From Rudanella lutea DSM 19387 (GTDB taxonomy: Bacteria > Bacteroidota > Bacteroidia > Cytophagales > Spirosomataceae), in assembly GCF_000383955.1 (NCBI RefSeq), contig NZ_KB913013.1, forward strand, positions 5,661,694-5,725,693: 64,000 nucleotides of DNA, in the 5' to 3' direction. The position numbers and the translations under genes were made by a program. Positions 6,273 through 14,430 of this stretch are shown piece by piece (position 1 is the stretch's first letter; each line of letters begins with the position of its first letter). The notes beneath the pieces were generated by a model. It was given only the letters and a program-made list of their open reading frames with translations. It had not been told where the DNA came from and did not search any database.

Positions 6273-9200
6273 GTGAAACACATTGAGAAGCATATCTTCC
6301 TGATTCTGGCGGTACTTCTGGTCGTTCTGTCGGCCCTTTGCTACACGCTGCTGGAACGAGGAGCCCCCGGTGCTACCGACGAGCAGTATGTGTCGTTGGT
6401 GCGTGATCGTGTTCGGGCTGAATTGGCCGTTAGTAATGAAGAGCTGAAACAGGTTGGCGAGCAAGTTCGGCTGGCTCAGGATTACTCTTTTTCAGGACTT
6501 CAACAGCCAACACGTTACCCGTATTTCATTTTCAAAAACGGCGAACTTCTATTCTGGTCCGATTACCAGTTTGTGCCAAACTATGCGGCCGTGGCATCCG
6601 TAAACCGGCCTCAGCTCGTTGATTTTGAACAGGGGCGGTACCTGGTTAGTCGGCTGAATGTGCGTAAAGGGGCCGATGTTCTGGCTATTTATTCGCTAGT
6701 TAATATCTATCGGCAGTACAAAACATCCAGCAGTTATTTGCAATCGGGTTATAACGCCGATCTGTTCCGGCTCGACCCGCAGCAGATCAACGGGGTGCGG
6801 AGCCCAACGGCCTACCAGAACATTTACGAGCCCAAAGCGGGGTTCCTGTTCTCGGTTGTTCCTCCGCGCGTCGATGCGTTTCGGAACGACTCTACACCGG
6901 TTAATACCGTTATTTTAGGTTCGCTGGCCGTTTTGTTTCTGGGCCTGTACGTAGGATTGCAAATTGTACGCTTGCGCCGGAGCCGGCATTATGGGGCTGG
7001 CTTTGCACTGCTCGCGCTGTATTTTGTCATTTTGCGGGGGGTAATGCTTTATTTTGGTGTGCCGTTTCTGTTTTTTGAAACGGAATTGTTTAACCCCAAA
7101 TTCTACGCATCGTCGTTTTTGGCCCCTTCTTTGGGCGACATGCTGCTCAACTGCGTGGTGGTGGCCATGTTGTTGCTGTATCTGGTGCTGTACTACTTCC
7201 GGTCGCATTTGTACAACCGGCTGATTCATTTCCCTCAGTGGAGCCGCTGGGCCTTAGCACTTGTATGTGTGTTGCTTAGTTACGGCACGTTTTACGCGTG
7301 CTTCGTGGAGTTGAACAACATCTACGTCAAGTCGCAGTTTACGCTCGATATTACCCTCAATATCCGGTTCAACGGCCTCAAAGCGGCCAGTTTGCTTGTT
7401 TTTGTCTCGATTTCGATCATCTATTTTTTAGCCCTGAACCTGCTTGGAAGCCTGTACATCCGGTTTGTTGATACGCCCTGGCTCGGTGTGTTGGCGATCG
7501 GGATTGCCAGTGTGCTGGCCGCCATTGGTTTCTACACGGTAGATGCGTTCAATGATCCGATCTGGATTGTCAATGGCCTGTTTTTCCTACTTCTGTACCT
7601 TAGCCGTTTTCCCCGCACCTTGTACGCGTTTGAGTACCGTACGTCGATCTACCTGTTTCTGTCGGCACTGGTGTGTGCCTGTATGACGACGTATGTGGTG
7701 TATCAGCAGGAAATTCGGAAAGATGTTGCCCAGAAAAACGAGTTCGGGATGCGGCTGCTGGCCGAAAACGATGATTTCGGCGAGTTTTTACTCCAAAAAT
7801 CAGCCGAAGTGATTAGCCGGGACCCGGACATTCAGCGGTTCATGGACGATACGCTACTGGCCCCCGGTCGAATTCAGCAACACGTGAAAACGGCGATTCT
7901 CGACCGCTATTTCAATAAGTACGATACTGAGGTATTGTCGTTCGATGCAAATGGATATCCCATTGACCGGGCGCTGGCGGGTGAAAGTTTGCAGCAACTG
8001 CGCGAGCAATTTGGGCAGGAGCGGTACAAAACCCAGTACAATAATCTGTTCTTTGTCAACGAAGTCGGCAGCACGTTTATCAAGCAGTACGTGCAGTTTA
8101 TCGAGATTCGTAAAAGCCAAACCAACGCGACAATTGGATACATTGTGTTACGATTGCGGCTCTGGGGAGGATTGCCCAAGAATGTATATCCCGAGTTGCT
8201 TGTTGATAACCCGCTTTTCGAACTCCCCGAAGCGCAGGATTACAGCTACGCGATTTACGGTCGCCCCCCACTGGGTCAAACCCATCCAAATCGCTTGATT
8301 TACAGCGACGGTCCGTACAATTATGACCGAAAATTGCCGCTCAACGCACTGAGTAATGCCTCGCTGTACAACGGAGGTCTGGTGATCAACGAGTACAAGC
8401 ACGTAGGCCTGAGAGGGAAAAACGGCCGGACGGTGGTGGTATCATCGCTCAACTACCCGTATCAGAGTATGTTGTCTAACTTTTCGTTTCTGTTTCTGGT
8501 GCTGGTTATCACGGTGCTGGTTGTGATTGCGGTGTACGCTGTCAAATACGGATTGTCGCGGTTCAGCATCAACCTCTCTACCCGGATTCAGATTCTGCTC
8601 AATCTGGCTTTTTTCCTGCCGTTGCTGCTGGTGGTGCTCATCATCCTGAGCGTGATTAGCTCCAACTACATAGCAAATCAGGAGGCTACTTACATCAGCA
8701 ATACCCGGAACATTGCCGCCAATTTCCTGACCTACCTCGATGAGTACGCGCAGGAACGCCGGAGTAAGGCGGCTATGGAGGAAGAACTAAAAAAGATTGC
8801 CCACGATGCTGGCGTCGATATCAATCTGTTCGATACCAAAGGACGCTTGTTTTCGTCGTCGCGACCACTTATTTACGAAGGGGGCCACCTGTCGAAGTTT
8901 ATCAATCCCGAAGCTTACGTTCACCTGATTGAGAATAAAGAAAATCAGGTTCTGCTCGACGAATCGCTGGGAAGCAAGCCGTACCGTACGGCGTACACCA
9001 ATATCCGCTCGTACGATGGGCGGCAGTTGGGTGTGTTGAGTATTCCGTATTTCTACGCCCGGCCCGACCTCGACCGGCAAGTGAGCGAGGTGATCGCGTC
9101 GGCGCTGAACGTGTTTATGTTTCTGTTCATCATTTTCATGGCTCTGTCGTACGTGGCTTCGCGCAAACTGACCCGACCCCTGAAAATTCTGACGCAGAAA

Positions 9201-10124
9201 ATCCGGCGAACCAATCTGGACAAGCTGAACGAGCCCCTCGAATGGAAGTCAGATGACGAAATTGGCTTGCTAATTGGCGAGTACAACCGGATGCTGGTAA
9301 AGCTTCAGGATAGTAAATTGGCCTTGTCGCAGAGCGAAAAACAGTCGGCCTGGCGCGAGATGGCCAAGCAGGTAGTGCACGAAATCAAAAACCCGCTGAC
9401 GCCCATGAAGCTCACCCTGCAACAGCTTCAGCGCACGCTACCCGCTGGTGAGGGCGATACCCGCGCCCGCCGGATTTTGCAACGGACGTTCGATTCTCTG
9501 CTCGAACAGATTGATAATCTGAGCGACATTGCCACCTCGTTTTCGGAGTTTGCGAAGATGCCTATGCCCAAAAATGAGGTGTTCGAAATCTCGTCGGTGC
9601 TCAATAAGGCGGCTGATCTGTACGCCGATGATACCCGAATTTCGCTTACCCGGCAGGTGCAAACAGGCCCGATTATGGTGCGGGGCGACCGGCACATGAT
9701 GGGTCGAATCCTGACTAACCTGATTATCAACGGTATTCAGTCGGTGCCGGCGGGTCGTCGGCCTACGGTCGAGCTGAAACTGTTTACGAGCGACGATCTG
9801 GTCAATATTGAAGTGCACGACAACGGGGCTGGAATACCGGAGGCTATCCGTAACAAAATTTTCCTGCCCAATTTTAGTACCAAACAGGGAGGTTCAGGGC
9901 TTGGGTTGGCCATTGCCAAGCGCGGAATCGACCATGCTGGGGGCAGTATCTGGTTCGAGACCACGGAAGATGTCGGCACATCATTTTTTATCTCGCTGCC
10001 CCTCACAGACCCGGCTACGATTAGTTCGGCCCGTACCCTTACCGGTGATTTTACGCCGGTGATAACCAAAAAAAACGGGTCTGCACCGATCGGGATTAAT
10101 CCCCTTGGTACAAACCCGAATTAG
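6273..10124 (+). CDS. Large multi-pass sensor histidine kinase (NtrY-like)
   Basis: A 1283-residue membrane histidine kinase. One helix near residues 8-25 is followed by an extracytoplasmic region, then a multi-helix block (about 210-480), a second sensor region (about 480-730), a two-helix segment that includes SNFSFLFLVLVITVLV, another periplasmic loop, and a HAMP domain (about 950-1015). His1036 in VVHEIKNPLTPMK is the phosphorylation site, with the NtrY-type HEIKNPLTP signature. The ATP lid appears as NLIINGIQS, DNGAGIP and GGSGLGLAIAK. The start is GTG 6273; no in-frame ATG lies near it. No response regulator is adjacent. The multi-span centre resembles Bacteroidota cell-envelope kinases, but the signal is unknown. 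Confidence 0.88.
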   Translation: MKHIEKHIFLILAVLLVVLSALCYTLLERGAPGATDEQYVSLVRDRVRAELAVSNEELKQVGEQVRLAQDYSFSGLQQPTRYPYFIFKNGELLFWSDYQFVPNYAAVASVNRPQLVDFEQGRYLVSRLNVRKGADVLAIYSLVNIYRQYKTSSSYLQSGYNADLFRLDPQQINGVRSPTAYQNIYEPKAGFLFSVVPPRVDAFRNDSTPVNTVILGSLAVLFLGLYVGLQIVRLRRSRHYGAGFALLALYFVILRGVMLYFGVPFLFFETELFNPKFYASSFLAPSLGDMLLNCVVVAMLLLYLVLYYFRSHLYNRLIHFPQWSRWALALVCVLLSYGTFYACFVELNNIYVKSQFTLDITLNIRFNGLKAASLLVFVSISIIYFLALNLLGSLYIRFVDTPWLGVLAIGIASVLAAIGFYTVDAFNDPIWIVNGLFFLLLYLSRFPRTLYAFEYRTSIYLFLSALVCACMTTYVVYQQEIRKDVAQKNEFGMRLLAENDDFGEFLLQKSAEVISRDPDIQRFMDDTLLAPGRIQQHVKTAILDRYFNKYDTEVLSFDANGYPIDRALAGESLQQLREQFGQERYKTQYNNLFFVNEVGSTFIKQYVQFIEIRKSQTNATIGYIVLRLRLWGGLPKNVYPELLVDNPLFELPEAQDYSYAIYGRPPLGQTHPNRLIYSDGPYNYDRKLPLNALSNASLYNGGLVINEYKHVGLRGKNGRTVVVSSLNYPYQSMLSNFSFLFLVLVITVLVVIAVYAVKYGLSRFSINLSTRIQILLNLAFFLPLLLVVLIILSVISSNYIANQEATYISNTRNIAANFLTYLDEYAQERRSKAAMEEELKKIAHDAGVDINLFDTKGRLFSSSRPLIYEGGHLSKFINPEAYVHLIENKENQVLLDESLGSKPYRTAYTNIRSYDGRQLGVLSIPYFYARPDLDRQVSEVIASALNVFMFLFIIFMALSYVASRKLTRPLKILTQKIRRTNLDKLNEPLEWKSDDEIGLLIGEYNRMLVKLQDSKLALSQSEKQSAWREMAKQVVHEIKNPLTPMKLTLQQLQRTLPAGEGDTRARRILQRTFDSLLEQIDNLSDIATSFSEFAKMPMPKNEVFEISSVLNKAADLYADDTRISLTRQVQTGPIMVRGDRHMMGRILTNLIINGIQSVPAGRRPTVELKLFTSDDLVNIEVHDNGAGIPEAIRNKIFLPNFSTKQGGSGLGLAIAKRGIDHAGGSIWFETTEDVGTSFFISLPLTDPATISSARTLTGDFTPVITKKNGSAPIGINPLGTNPN

Positions 10125-10140
10125 AAGCGAGCCCGTTACT

Positions 10141-10710
10141 CTACTCGTTATCGATGGTTACGTGTTTCCAGTTTTCACCCGACCGGATGCGGTTCAACTG
10201 GGTGTGCGTGATACCAAATTGCTTGGCGATCATCTTCAACCGGTTTTTGTCGTTCCGGAGCAACTTCTTAATGATCTTCACTTTGCTTTCTGTAAGCTTG
10301 TAGTTACGGGTGCGTAGCGGAATCTCCGGGCGTTTGATGTTCGGATTGTGCCGGTTATGCTCAATCATGCTGTCTTTGGTCACCCAGCGCAGGTTCTGGT
10401 AATAGTTGTTGTGTTTATCGTGATCCAGATGAATCACATACGAACACGTCTCCTCTTCGCGATCCAGAAAGTACTCGGCTACCAGCTTGTGCACGTATCG
10501 GTTGATCGTTTTGCCCGATACCCGGATGTTCAGTGTCCGATACCCCTGAATCACCGAGCCTTTGATAATTGTGCCCTCTCCGTTGCCTGATTGAAAGCTA
10601 CGAATTCGGCCATAGTTTGATACTTCGTACCGGGGTGGGTTTTCGATTTGATCGAATACAATCGGCACCCACTTTTCATTCCAGAAACTCTGGTTTCTCT
10701 TGTCATTCAT
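10141..10710 (-). CDS. NUMOD4-HNH domain protein with C-terminal helix-turn-helix
   Basis: A 189-residue DNA-binding protein. Residues about 13-42 (EKWVPI...YEVSNYGRIRS) are a NUMOD4 module, known from homing endonucleases. Residues about 75-115 hold an HNH_3 fold: VHKLVAEYF, then VIHLDHDKHNNYYQNLRWV with the His-Asp-His and Asn-Asn positions intact. Residues about 134-180 (LTESKVKIIKKLLRND...IAKQFGITHTQLNRIRSG) form a resolvase-type helix-turn-helix. It is not inside an intron or gene, so it is a free-standing copy; a regulatory role is as likely as cleavage. A promoter and a palindrome lie just upstream on its strand. It converges with the kinase gene, 16 bases apart. Confidence 0.85.
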   Translation of the reverse strand: MNDKRNQSFWNEKWVPIVFDQIENPPRYEVSNYGRIRSFQSGNGEGTIIKGSVIQGYRTLNIRVSGKTINRYVHKLVAEYFLDREEETCSYVIHLDHDKHNNYYQNLRWVTKDSMIEHNRHNPNIKRPEIPLRTRNYKLTESKVKIIKKLLRNDKNRLKMIAKQFGITHTQLNRIRSGENWKHVTIDNE

Positions 10711-11065
10711 TTGCCAAGACGTTTGTGCCGCACTATAGGTCTACCTAGTCTAGCGCTGAGTGTTGTTTAACAAATGTACAACGCGATAGTCAGGATATAC
10801 AAGTTAAAAGACCCTGAAAATGATCTTTTTAAGGCTACGGGCGACGTATATGGGTGATAAAAGCCGAAAGTTCGGCTCTATTTTTAAGTAAAACCTCCAC
10901 AAAGGTTCTTTTGTTGCCTTTATATTGTTTAATATTTTTCTATAATTGTTAAACAATATCTATATCTCTACCGAGTCGTAGGCTAAACTTGTTGAACCAT
11001 TGAGGCCCCAACAAGCGTAATAGTATCAGTAGGGGGATAAATGCCCTTCTGAATAGATAAGACTA
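10711..11065. other. AT-rich divergent intergenic region with two short hairpins
   Basis: These 355 bases have no open frame of note. Besides the promoter at 10763-10803, they hold AGCCGAA-AG-TTCGGCT (10862-10877) followed by CTATTTTT, and AACCT-CCACAA-AGGTT near 10892-10907 followed by CTTTTG. Both look like small terminators, so a short RNA may end here. A second palindrome ATTGTT-A-AACAAT spans 10945-10957. TAAACTTG (10984-10991) is a near-consensus -7 box for the gene at 11066. Confidence 0.45.
10763..10803 (-). promoter_or_regulatory. Promoter and TTGTT-AACAA palindrome of the NUMOD4 gene
   Basis: Read on the minus strand: -33 CTTG (10800-10803), a 21-base spacer, and -7 TACATTTG (10771-10778, exact TAnnTTTG). 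Transcription should begin near 10764, about 54 bases before the ATG. The palindrome TTGTTTAACAA (10763-10773) covers the predicted start, and a related one (ATTGTTAAACAAT) lies at 10945-10957. Confidence 0.55.
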
Positions 11066-11434
11066 ATGAGCAGAAAAGGAAAAACCTTGATTCTGGGTGC
11101 TACCGAGAAGACTGACCGATATGCCAACCGGGCTGCAGTTTCTTTGTTGAATCATGGCCACGAAATCGAAATGATTGGCCTGCGAGAGGGGCAGGTGCGG
11201 GGTAAGCCCATTCTGACCGGCTTGCCGGAGTTGACCGATGTTGATACGATCACGATGTATGTCGGGGCCCGGAATCAGACCGGCTATTACGACTACATAA
11301 AAAAACTGAAGCCCCGGCGGGTTATTTTTAACCCCGGGGCTGAAAATCCCGCTTTCGAACGGGAGCTAAATGAAGCAGGCATCGAACCGATCGATGCCTG
11401 TACGCTGGTAATGTTGTCGGTAGGGACGTATTAA
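11066..11434 (+). CDS. CoA-binding domain protein
   Basis: A 122-residue single-domain protein of the CoA_binding_2 Rossmann-fold family. The N-terminus KTLILGATEKTDRYANRAA gives the nucleotide-binding strand-loop, followed by GREG-like turns and the typical RVIFNPGAENPAFERELNEAGI segment near the end, where the Asn-Pro-Gly loop closes the site. Close relatives such as YccU-like proteins bind CoA, but their reaction is unknown. It is followed by a purine-rich hairpin and is convergent with fabH. Confidence 0.85.
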   Translation: MSRKGKTLILGATEKTDRYANRAAVSLLNHGHEIEMIGLREGQVRGKPILTGLPELTDVDTITMYVGARNQTGYYDYIKKLKPRRVIFNPGAENPAFERELNEAGIEPIDACTLVMLSVGTY

Positions 11435-11530
11435 TGGGGGGGAGAAAGGAGGAGGGAGGAGGGAGGAGGAATGCCGTACTTGTGTTCCTTCTTTTTTCCT
11501 CCTTCCTCCTTTCCTCCGTTCTCCCTCTTT
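11434..11530. repeat. Purine/pyrimidine mirror-type intergenic hairpin, copy 1
   Basis: GGGGGAGAAAGGAGGAGGGAGGAGGGAGGAGG occupies about 11436-11468 and is answered by TTCCTCCTTCCTCCTTTCCTCCGTTCTCCC to about 11525. One strand is almost pure purine and the other half almost pure pyrimidine, giving a long imperfect stem between convergent genes. Related structures lie at 13722-13781 and 45627-45714. Confidence 0.6.
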
Positions 11531-11532
11531 TT

Positions 11533-12534
11533 TTACCACCTTATCAACGCGGATGCCCAGGTGAAGCCACTACCAAAAGCTGCCAGGCAGATAAGGTCAC
11601 CGGGTTTGATGCGGCCCTCGTCGAAAGCTTCGGTCATGGCGATTGGGATAGATGCCGCGGTTGTGTTACCGTATTTGTGGATGTTGCTCACCACCTGTTC
11701 TTCGGATAAGCCCATTTGTTGCCGTACATACTCCGAAATTCGGACGTTGGCCTGATGCGGCACCAGCAACGAAATATCGCTCGGCTTGAATCCGTTGGCG
11801 TCCAGGCTTTCGTTAATTACTTCCGAAAACCGAACCACGGCGTGCTTGAATACCGCATTGCCGTTCATAACCACATCGAAGCCGCCTTCGTCGATCATCT
11901 CTTTGGTTGCAGCTCGTCCGGGCCGACTGCTGCCGGGATCTTTCACGTACAAATCTTCGGCGAAGCGTCCGTCGGCATGCAAGTGGGTCGACAGAATGCG
12001 GTGTTCCGGGTCGGTGGTAGCTTGCACCACAGCGGCCCCAGCCCCATCGCCGAAAATAACCGCTACGTTGCGGCCCGCCGTGCTTTTGTTAATCCAGCTC
12101 GACTGAATTTCGGAACCGACTACAAGAATAGTCCGGTACATACCGGTTTTAATAAACTGATCGGCAATGGAGAGGGCATACACGAAGCCCGAGCATTGGT
12201 TACGAATGTCGATCACACCAATGCCCTCCAGCCCCAGCTCGCGCTGCATCAGGAAGGCCGATCCGGGAAAGAAGTAGTCGGGCGTGATGGTGGCATACAC
12301 AATCAGGTCCACATCCTGTGCCTGTACGGCCGCCCGCTCAAGTGCCATGCGCGAAGCTGCCGTAGCCATGCTGGCGTTGGTTTCTTTACCGTAAGTGAAA
12401 TATCGACGCTGCTGAATACCGGTTCGCTCCTGAATCCACTGATCGGAGGTCTCCATATATTGCGTCAGGTCATTGTTGGTCACTACGTTTTCGGGCACGT
12501 AGAAGCCCAACCCCGTTATGGTCGAGTACGTCAT
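11533..12534 (-). CDS. fabH: 3-oxoacyl-ACP synthase III (FabH)
   Basis: A 333-residue condensing enzyme that starts fatty-acid synthesis by joining an acyl-CoA primer to malonyl-ACP. The Cys-His-Asn triad is complete: Cys114 in RNQCSGFVYA, His260 in LLVPHQANVRI and Asn290 in IHKYGNTTAAS. The C-terminal GSGFTWASALIRW is typical. It lies downstream of pssA and purS on the same strand but 154 bases after purS, so it probably has its own promoter; a 7-bp hairpin, AAGTGCT/AGCACTT at 12547-12568, sits just upstream of its ATG and could be an operator or leader element. Confidence 0.93.
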   Translation of the reverse strand: MTYSTITGLGFYVPENVVTNNDLTQYMETSDQWIQERTGIQQRRYFTYGKETNASMATAASRMALERAAVQAQDVDLIVYATITPDYFFPGSAFLMQRELGLEGIGVIDIRNQCSGFVYALSIADQFIKTGMYRTILVVGSEIQSSWINKSTAGRNVAVIFGDGAGAAVVQATTDPEHRILSTHLHADGRFAEDLYVKDPGSSRPGRAATKEMIDEGGFDVVMNGNAVFKHAVVRFSEVINESLDANGFKPSDISLLVPHQANVRISEYVRQQMGLSEEQVVSNIHKYGNTTAASIPIAMTEAFDEGRIKPGDLICLAAFGSGFTWASALIRW

Positions 12535-12546
12535 GAGAAAGACTGA

Positions 12547-12568
12547 AAGTGCTGTAAAAATAGCACTT
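12547..12568 (-). promoter_or_regulatory. Palindrome directly upstream of fabH
   Basis: AAGTGCT (12547-12553) and AGCACTT (12562-12568) form a perfect 7-bp inverted repeat around GTAAAAAT, 13 bases from the fabH ATG. On the minus strand the centre reads ATTTTTAC. It could be a leader hairpin or an operator for a fatty-acid regulator; no regulator is visible nearby. Confidence 0.35.
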
Positions 12569-12688
12569 CTTCGCCGGATATTGGATATTGGATAGGCGTT
12601 GTTGGACTTTTTAACGCCCCTTTAAACGATGAAGTGCAGGTTAATTAGCTGCCAAAAATAGTCAGGCGGATGCCTCGCCAATGAATGA

Positions 12689-12940
12689 CTAAGCCGGTTG
12701 CAGCGTAAATGTGTACTCTTCCATAATCAGGTTGGCCAGCAGTTGGCGGCATGCCGAATCAACGGTTTGGCGAGCCTGATCCTCCGTCTCGGCGTCGACC
12801 TCCAGCGTAATGTGTTTGCCAATCCGCACATTATCAATCGCGTCCATCTGTAGGTTGTGCAACCCCAGCTTTACAGCTTTGCCTTGCGGGTCAAGAATCT
12901 CCTTACGGGTCATTACGTCGATCTGAGCGAGGTATTTCAT
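12689..12940 (-). CDS. purS: Phosphoribosylformylglycinamidine synthase subunit PurS
   Basis: An 83-residue small subunit of the three-part FGAM synthase (PurS-PurQ-PurL) of purine synthesis; PurS helps the glutaminase and synthase subunits dock and channel ammonia. LDPQGKAVKLGLHNLQM and VRIGKHITLEVDA are the family blocks, and the end ANLIMEEYTFTLQ is typical. purQ and purL are not in the window, so the complex is encoded at separate loci. It follows pssA after 72 bases on the same strand. Confidence 0.88.
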   Translation of the reverse strand: MKYLAQIDVMTRKEILDPQGKAVKLGLHNLQMDAIDNVRIGKHITLEVDAETEDQARQTVDSACRQLLANLIMEEYTFTLQPA

Positions 12941-13012
12941 GAGTCAATCATTGGGCAATCCGGGCGAAAAGCTACCGGGTGTATCTCCCGGCTACCAACT
13001 GCTTGTGGACCG

Positions 13013-13711
13013 CTACTTTTTGAAAACGAGTGAAAAAAGAATGTACAGTAGAATAATGAGCGGAAGGCCCGCGAACTGCAAAAATAGCAAGAGTAGCGTG
13101 GAAAGGACTAAAAAAATGTACTTGATCTGATTGTCGGCCCAGGCAAACGTTTTGAATTTGAATGCCATCAACGGCAGTTCGGCCACCAGCAAATATGACA
13201 TCACCAGCGAATACCCGACCAGAAACCACGGTTGCTGCACCAGGTCGGCCCCCGGTTGTCCGTACGCAATCATGAGCGGAAAGGCCGCTACAGCCAGCGC
13301 GTTAGCCGGTGTGGGTACGCCAATAAACGAATCGCTCTGCCGCGTGTCGACGTTGAATTTGGCCAACCGAAGTGCTGAGAATACCGCCAGCGAAAATGCA
13401 ACATACGGCAGGTAATCGCCTTGGAGCGACAGGGTTTCGAACCCTTCGGTAAAGGCCCCAAGCAGCGAAAAAATGATGAAGGCGGGCAGCACGCCAAACG
13501 TGACGCAATCGGCAAGCGAGTCGAGTTCTTTGCCAATAGCCGATTGGGCGTTGACGAGCCTCGCCACAAACCCATCGCCAAAATCGAGTAGGGCGGCCGC
13601 AAAAATAAGCCCGGCTGCCAGCGGTAAGTTACCGGCGTAGACCTGTACGATCCCGAAGCAACCACACAGCAGGTTGCCACAGGTCATGGCGTTGGGAAGA
13701 TGTTTGAGCAT
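13013..13711 (-). CDS. pssA: CDP-diacylglycerol-serine O-phosphatidyltransferase
   Basis: A 232-residue membrane enzyme that makes phosphatidylserine, the precursor of phosphatidylethanolamine. The CDP-alcohol phosphotransferase signature is complete: Asp43, Asp46, Gly47, Ala50, Arg51, Gly60, Asp64 and Asp68. Six to eight hydrophobic segments cover the rest, and the protein ends in the basic tail LVFKK. The N-terminal LKHLPNAMTCGNLLCG matches the subclass II synthases of Bacillus type. It is separated from the upstream MBL-fold gene by a purine-type hairpin. Confidence 0.92.
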   Translation of the reverse strand: MLKHLPNAMTCGNLLCGCFGIVQVYAGNLPLAAGLIFAAALLDFGDGFVARLVNAQSAIGKELDSLADCVTFGVLPAFIIFSLLGAFTEGFETLSLQGDYLPYVAFSLAVFSALRLAKFNVDTRQSDSFIGVPTPANALAVAAFPLMIAYGQPGADLVQQPWFLVGYSLVMSYLLVAELPLMAFKFKTFAWADNQIKYIFLVLSTLLLLFLQFAGLPLIILLYILFSLVFKK

Positions 13712-13721
13712 AGGAAAGCAA

Positions 13722-13781
13722 TGGGAGAAAAGGAGGAAGGAGAAGGGAGGAAAGGTTTGGTTTTCTTCCCTTCTTCGTCAC
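13722..13781. repeat. Purine/pyrimidine hairpin, copy 2
   Basis: GGGAGAAAAGGAGGAAGGAGAAGGGAGGAAAGG (about 13723-13756) faces TTTTCTTCCCTTCTTC (about 13761-13776). The inner stem GAGAAGGGAGGAAA/TTTTCTTCCCTTCTTC has two mismatches. It lies between the end of the MBL-fold gene and the start of pssA, both on the minus strand. Confidence 0.55.
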
Positions 13782-14429
13782 TCAGCCACGTACATAGGGG
13801 TTGTGCTTTTTCTCGTGACCGATGGTTGTGGGGTCCATGTGTCCCGGATACACGGTATAGTCGTCGGGTAGGGTGTATAACTGCCCGGTAATGCTCCGCT
13901 TGAGGTCGGCGGCATTACAGTACGGGAAGTCGGTGCGTCCAACGCTTTCGCGGAACAGCACATCGCCCCCAATCACGTACCAGTCGGCATGATTCACAAA
14001 GGCTACGTGACCCGGTGCGTGGCCGGGCACAAACCGGACTTCAAATGCACGGCTCCCCACGGTCAGCGTATCGCCTTCCTGAATGTATCCGTCAATCTCA
14101 AACGGCTCAAAACCACGGAGGCCGTACATGGCCGCGCGGTTGGGTGTATCGTTCAGAATGACCTGTTCGTTGGCGTGCATAAACACCGAAACCCCGTACC
14201 GGCGTTTCAGGTACGCACAGCCAAACACGTGGTCAAGGTGAGCGTGTGTGAGCCAAACGGCTTTGAGTGTGAGGTTGTTGCTGTCCAGAAAGGCACCCAG
14301 GGCTTCTTTCTCGGCCTGATCATAACAACCGGGGTCAATCACAACGGCCTCGCGGGGTGTAACCCCCGTCTCATCGGCGATGACGTAAGTGTTTTCGGCA
14401 AATGGCGAAAAGGTGAACGATTGAAGCAT
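13782..14429 (-). CDS. MBL-fold metallo-hydrolase (glyoxalase II-like)
   Basis: A 215-residue metallo-beta-lactamase-fold enzyme. THAHLDHVFG carries the HxHxDH zinc site; later histidines in FVPGHAPGHVAF and YTVYPGHMDPTTIGHEKKHN complete it. Length and order match the single-domain hydroxyacylglutathione-hydrolase-like (YcbL) group, which cleaves thioesters, but without the C-terminal glutathione domain the substrate is uncertain. Its ATG follows the upstream methylase stop codon by one base, so the two are translationally coupled. Confidence 0.86.
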   Translation of the reverse strand: MLQSFTFSPFAENTYVIADETGVTPREAVVIDPGCYDQAEKEALGAFLDSNNLTLKAVWLTHAHLDHVFGCAYLKRRYGVSVFMHANEQVILNDTPNRAAMYGLRGFEPFEIDGYIQEGDTLTVGSRAFEVRFVPGHAPGHVAFVNHADWYVIGGDVLFRESVGRTDFPYCNAADLKRSITGQLYTLPDDYTVYPGHMDPTTIGHEKKHNPYVRG

Positions 14430-14430
14430 A

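Noticed and set aside
11716-12546. A 276-residue open frame antisense to fabH
   Set aside because: It mirrors fabH on the other strand, has no family signal, and fabH itself has a complete catalytic triad.
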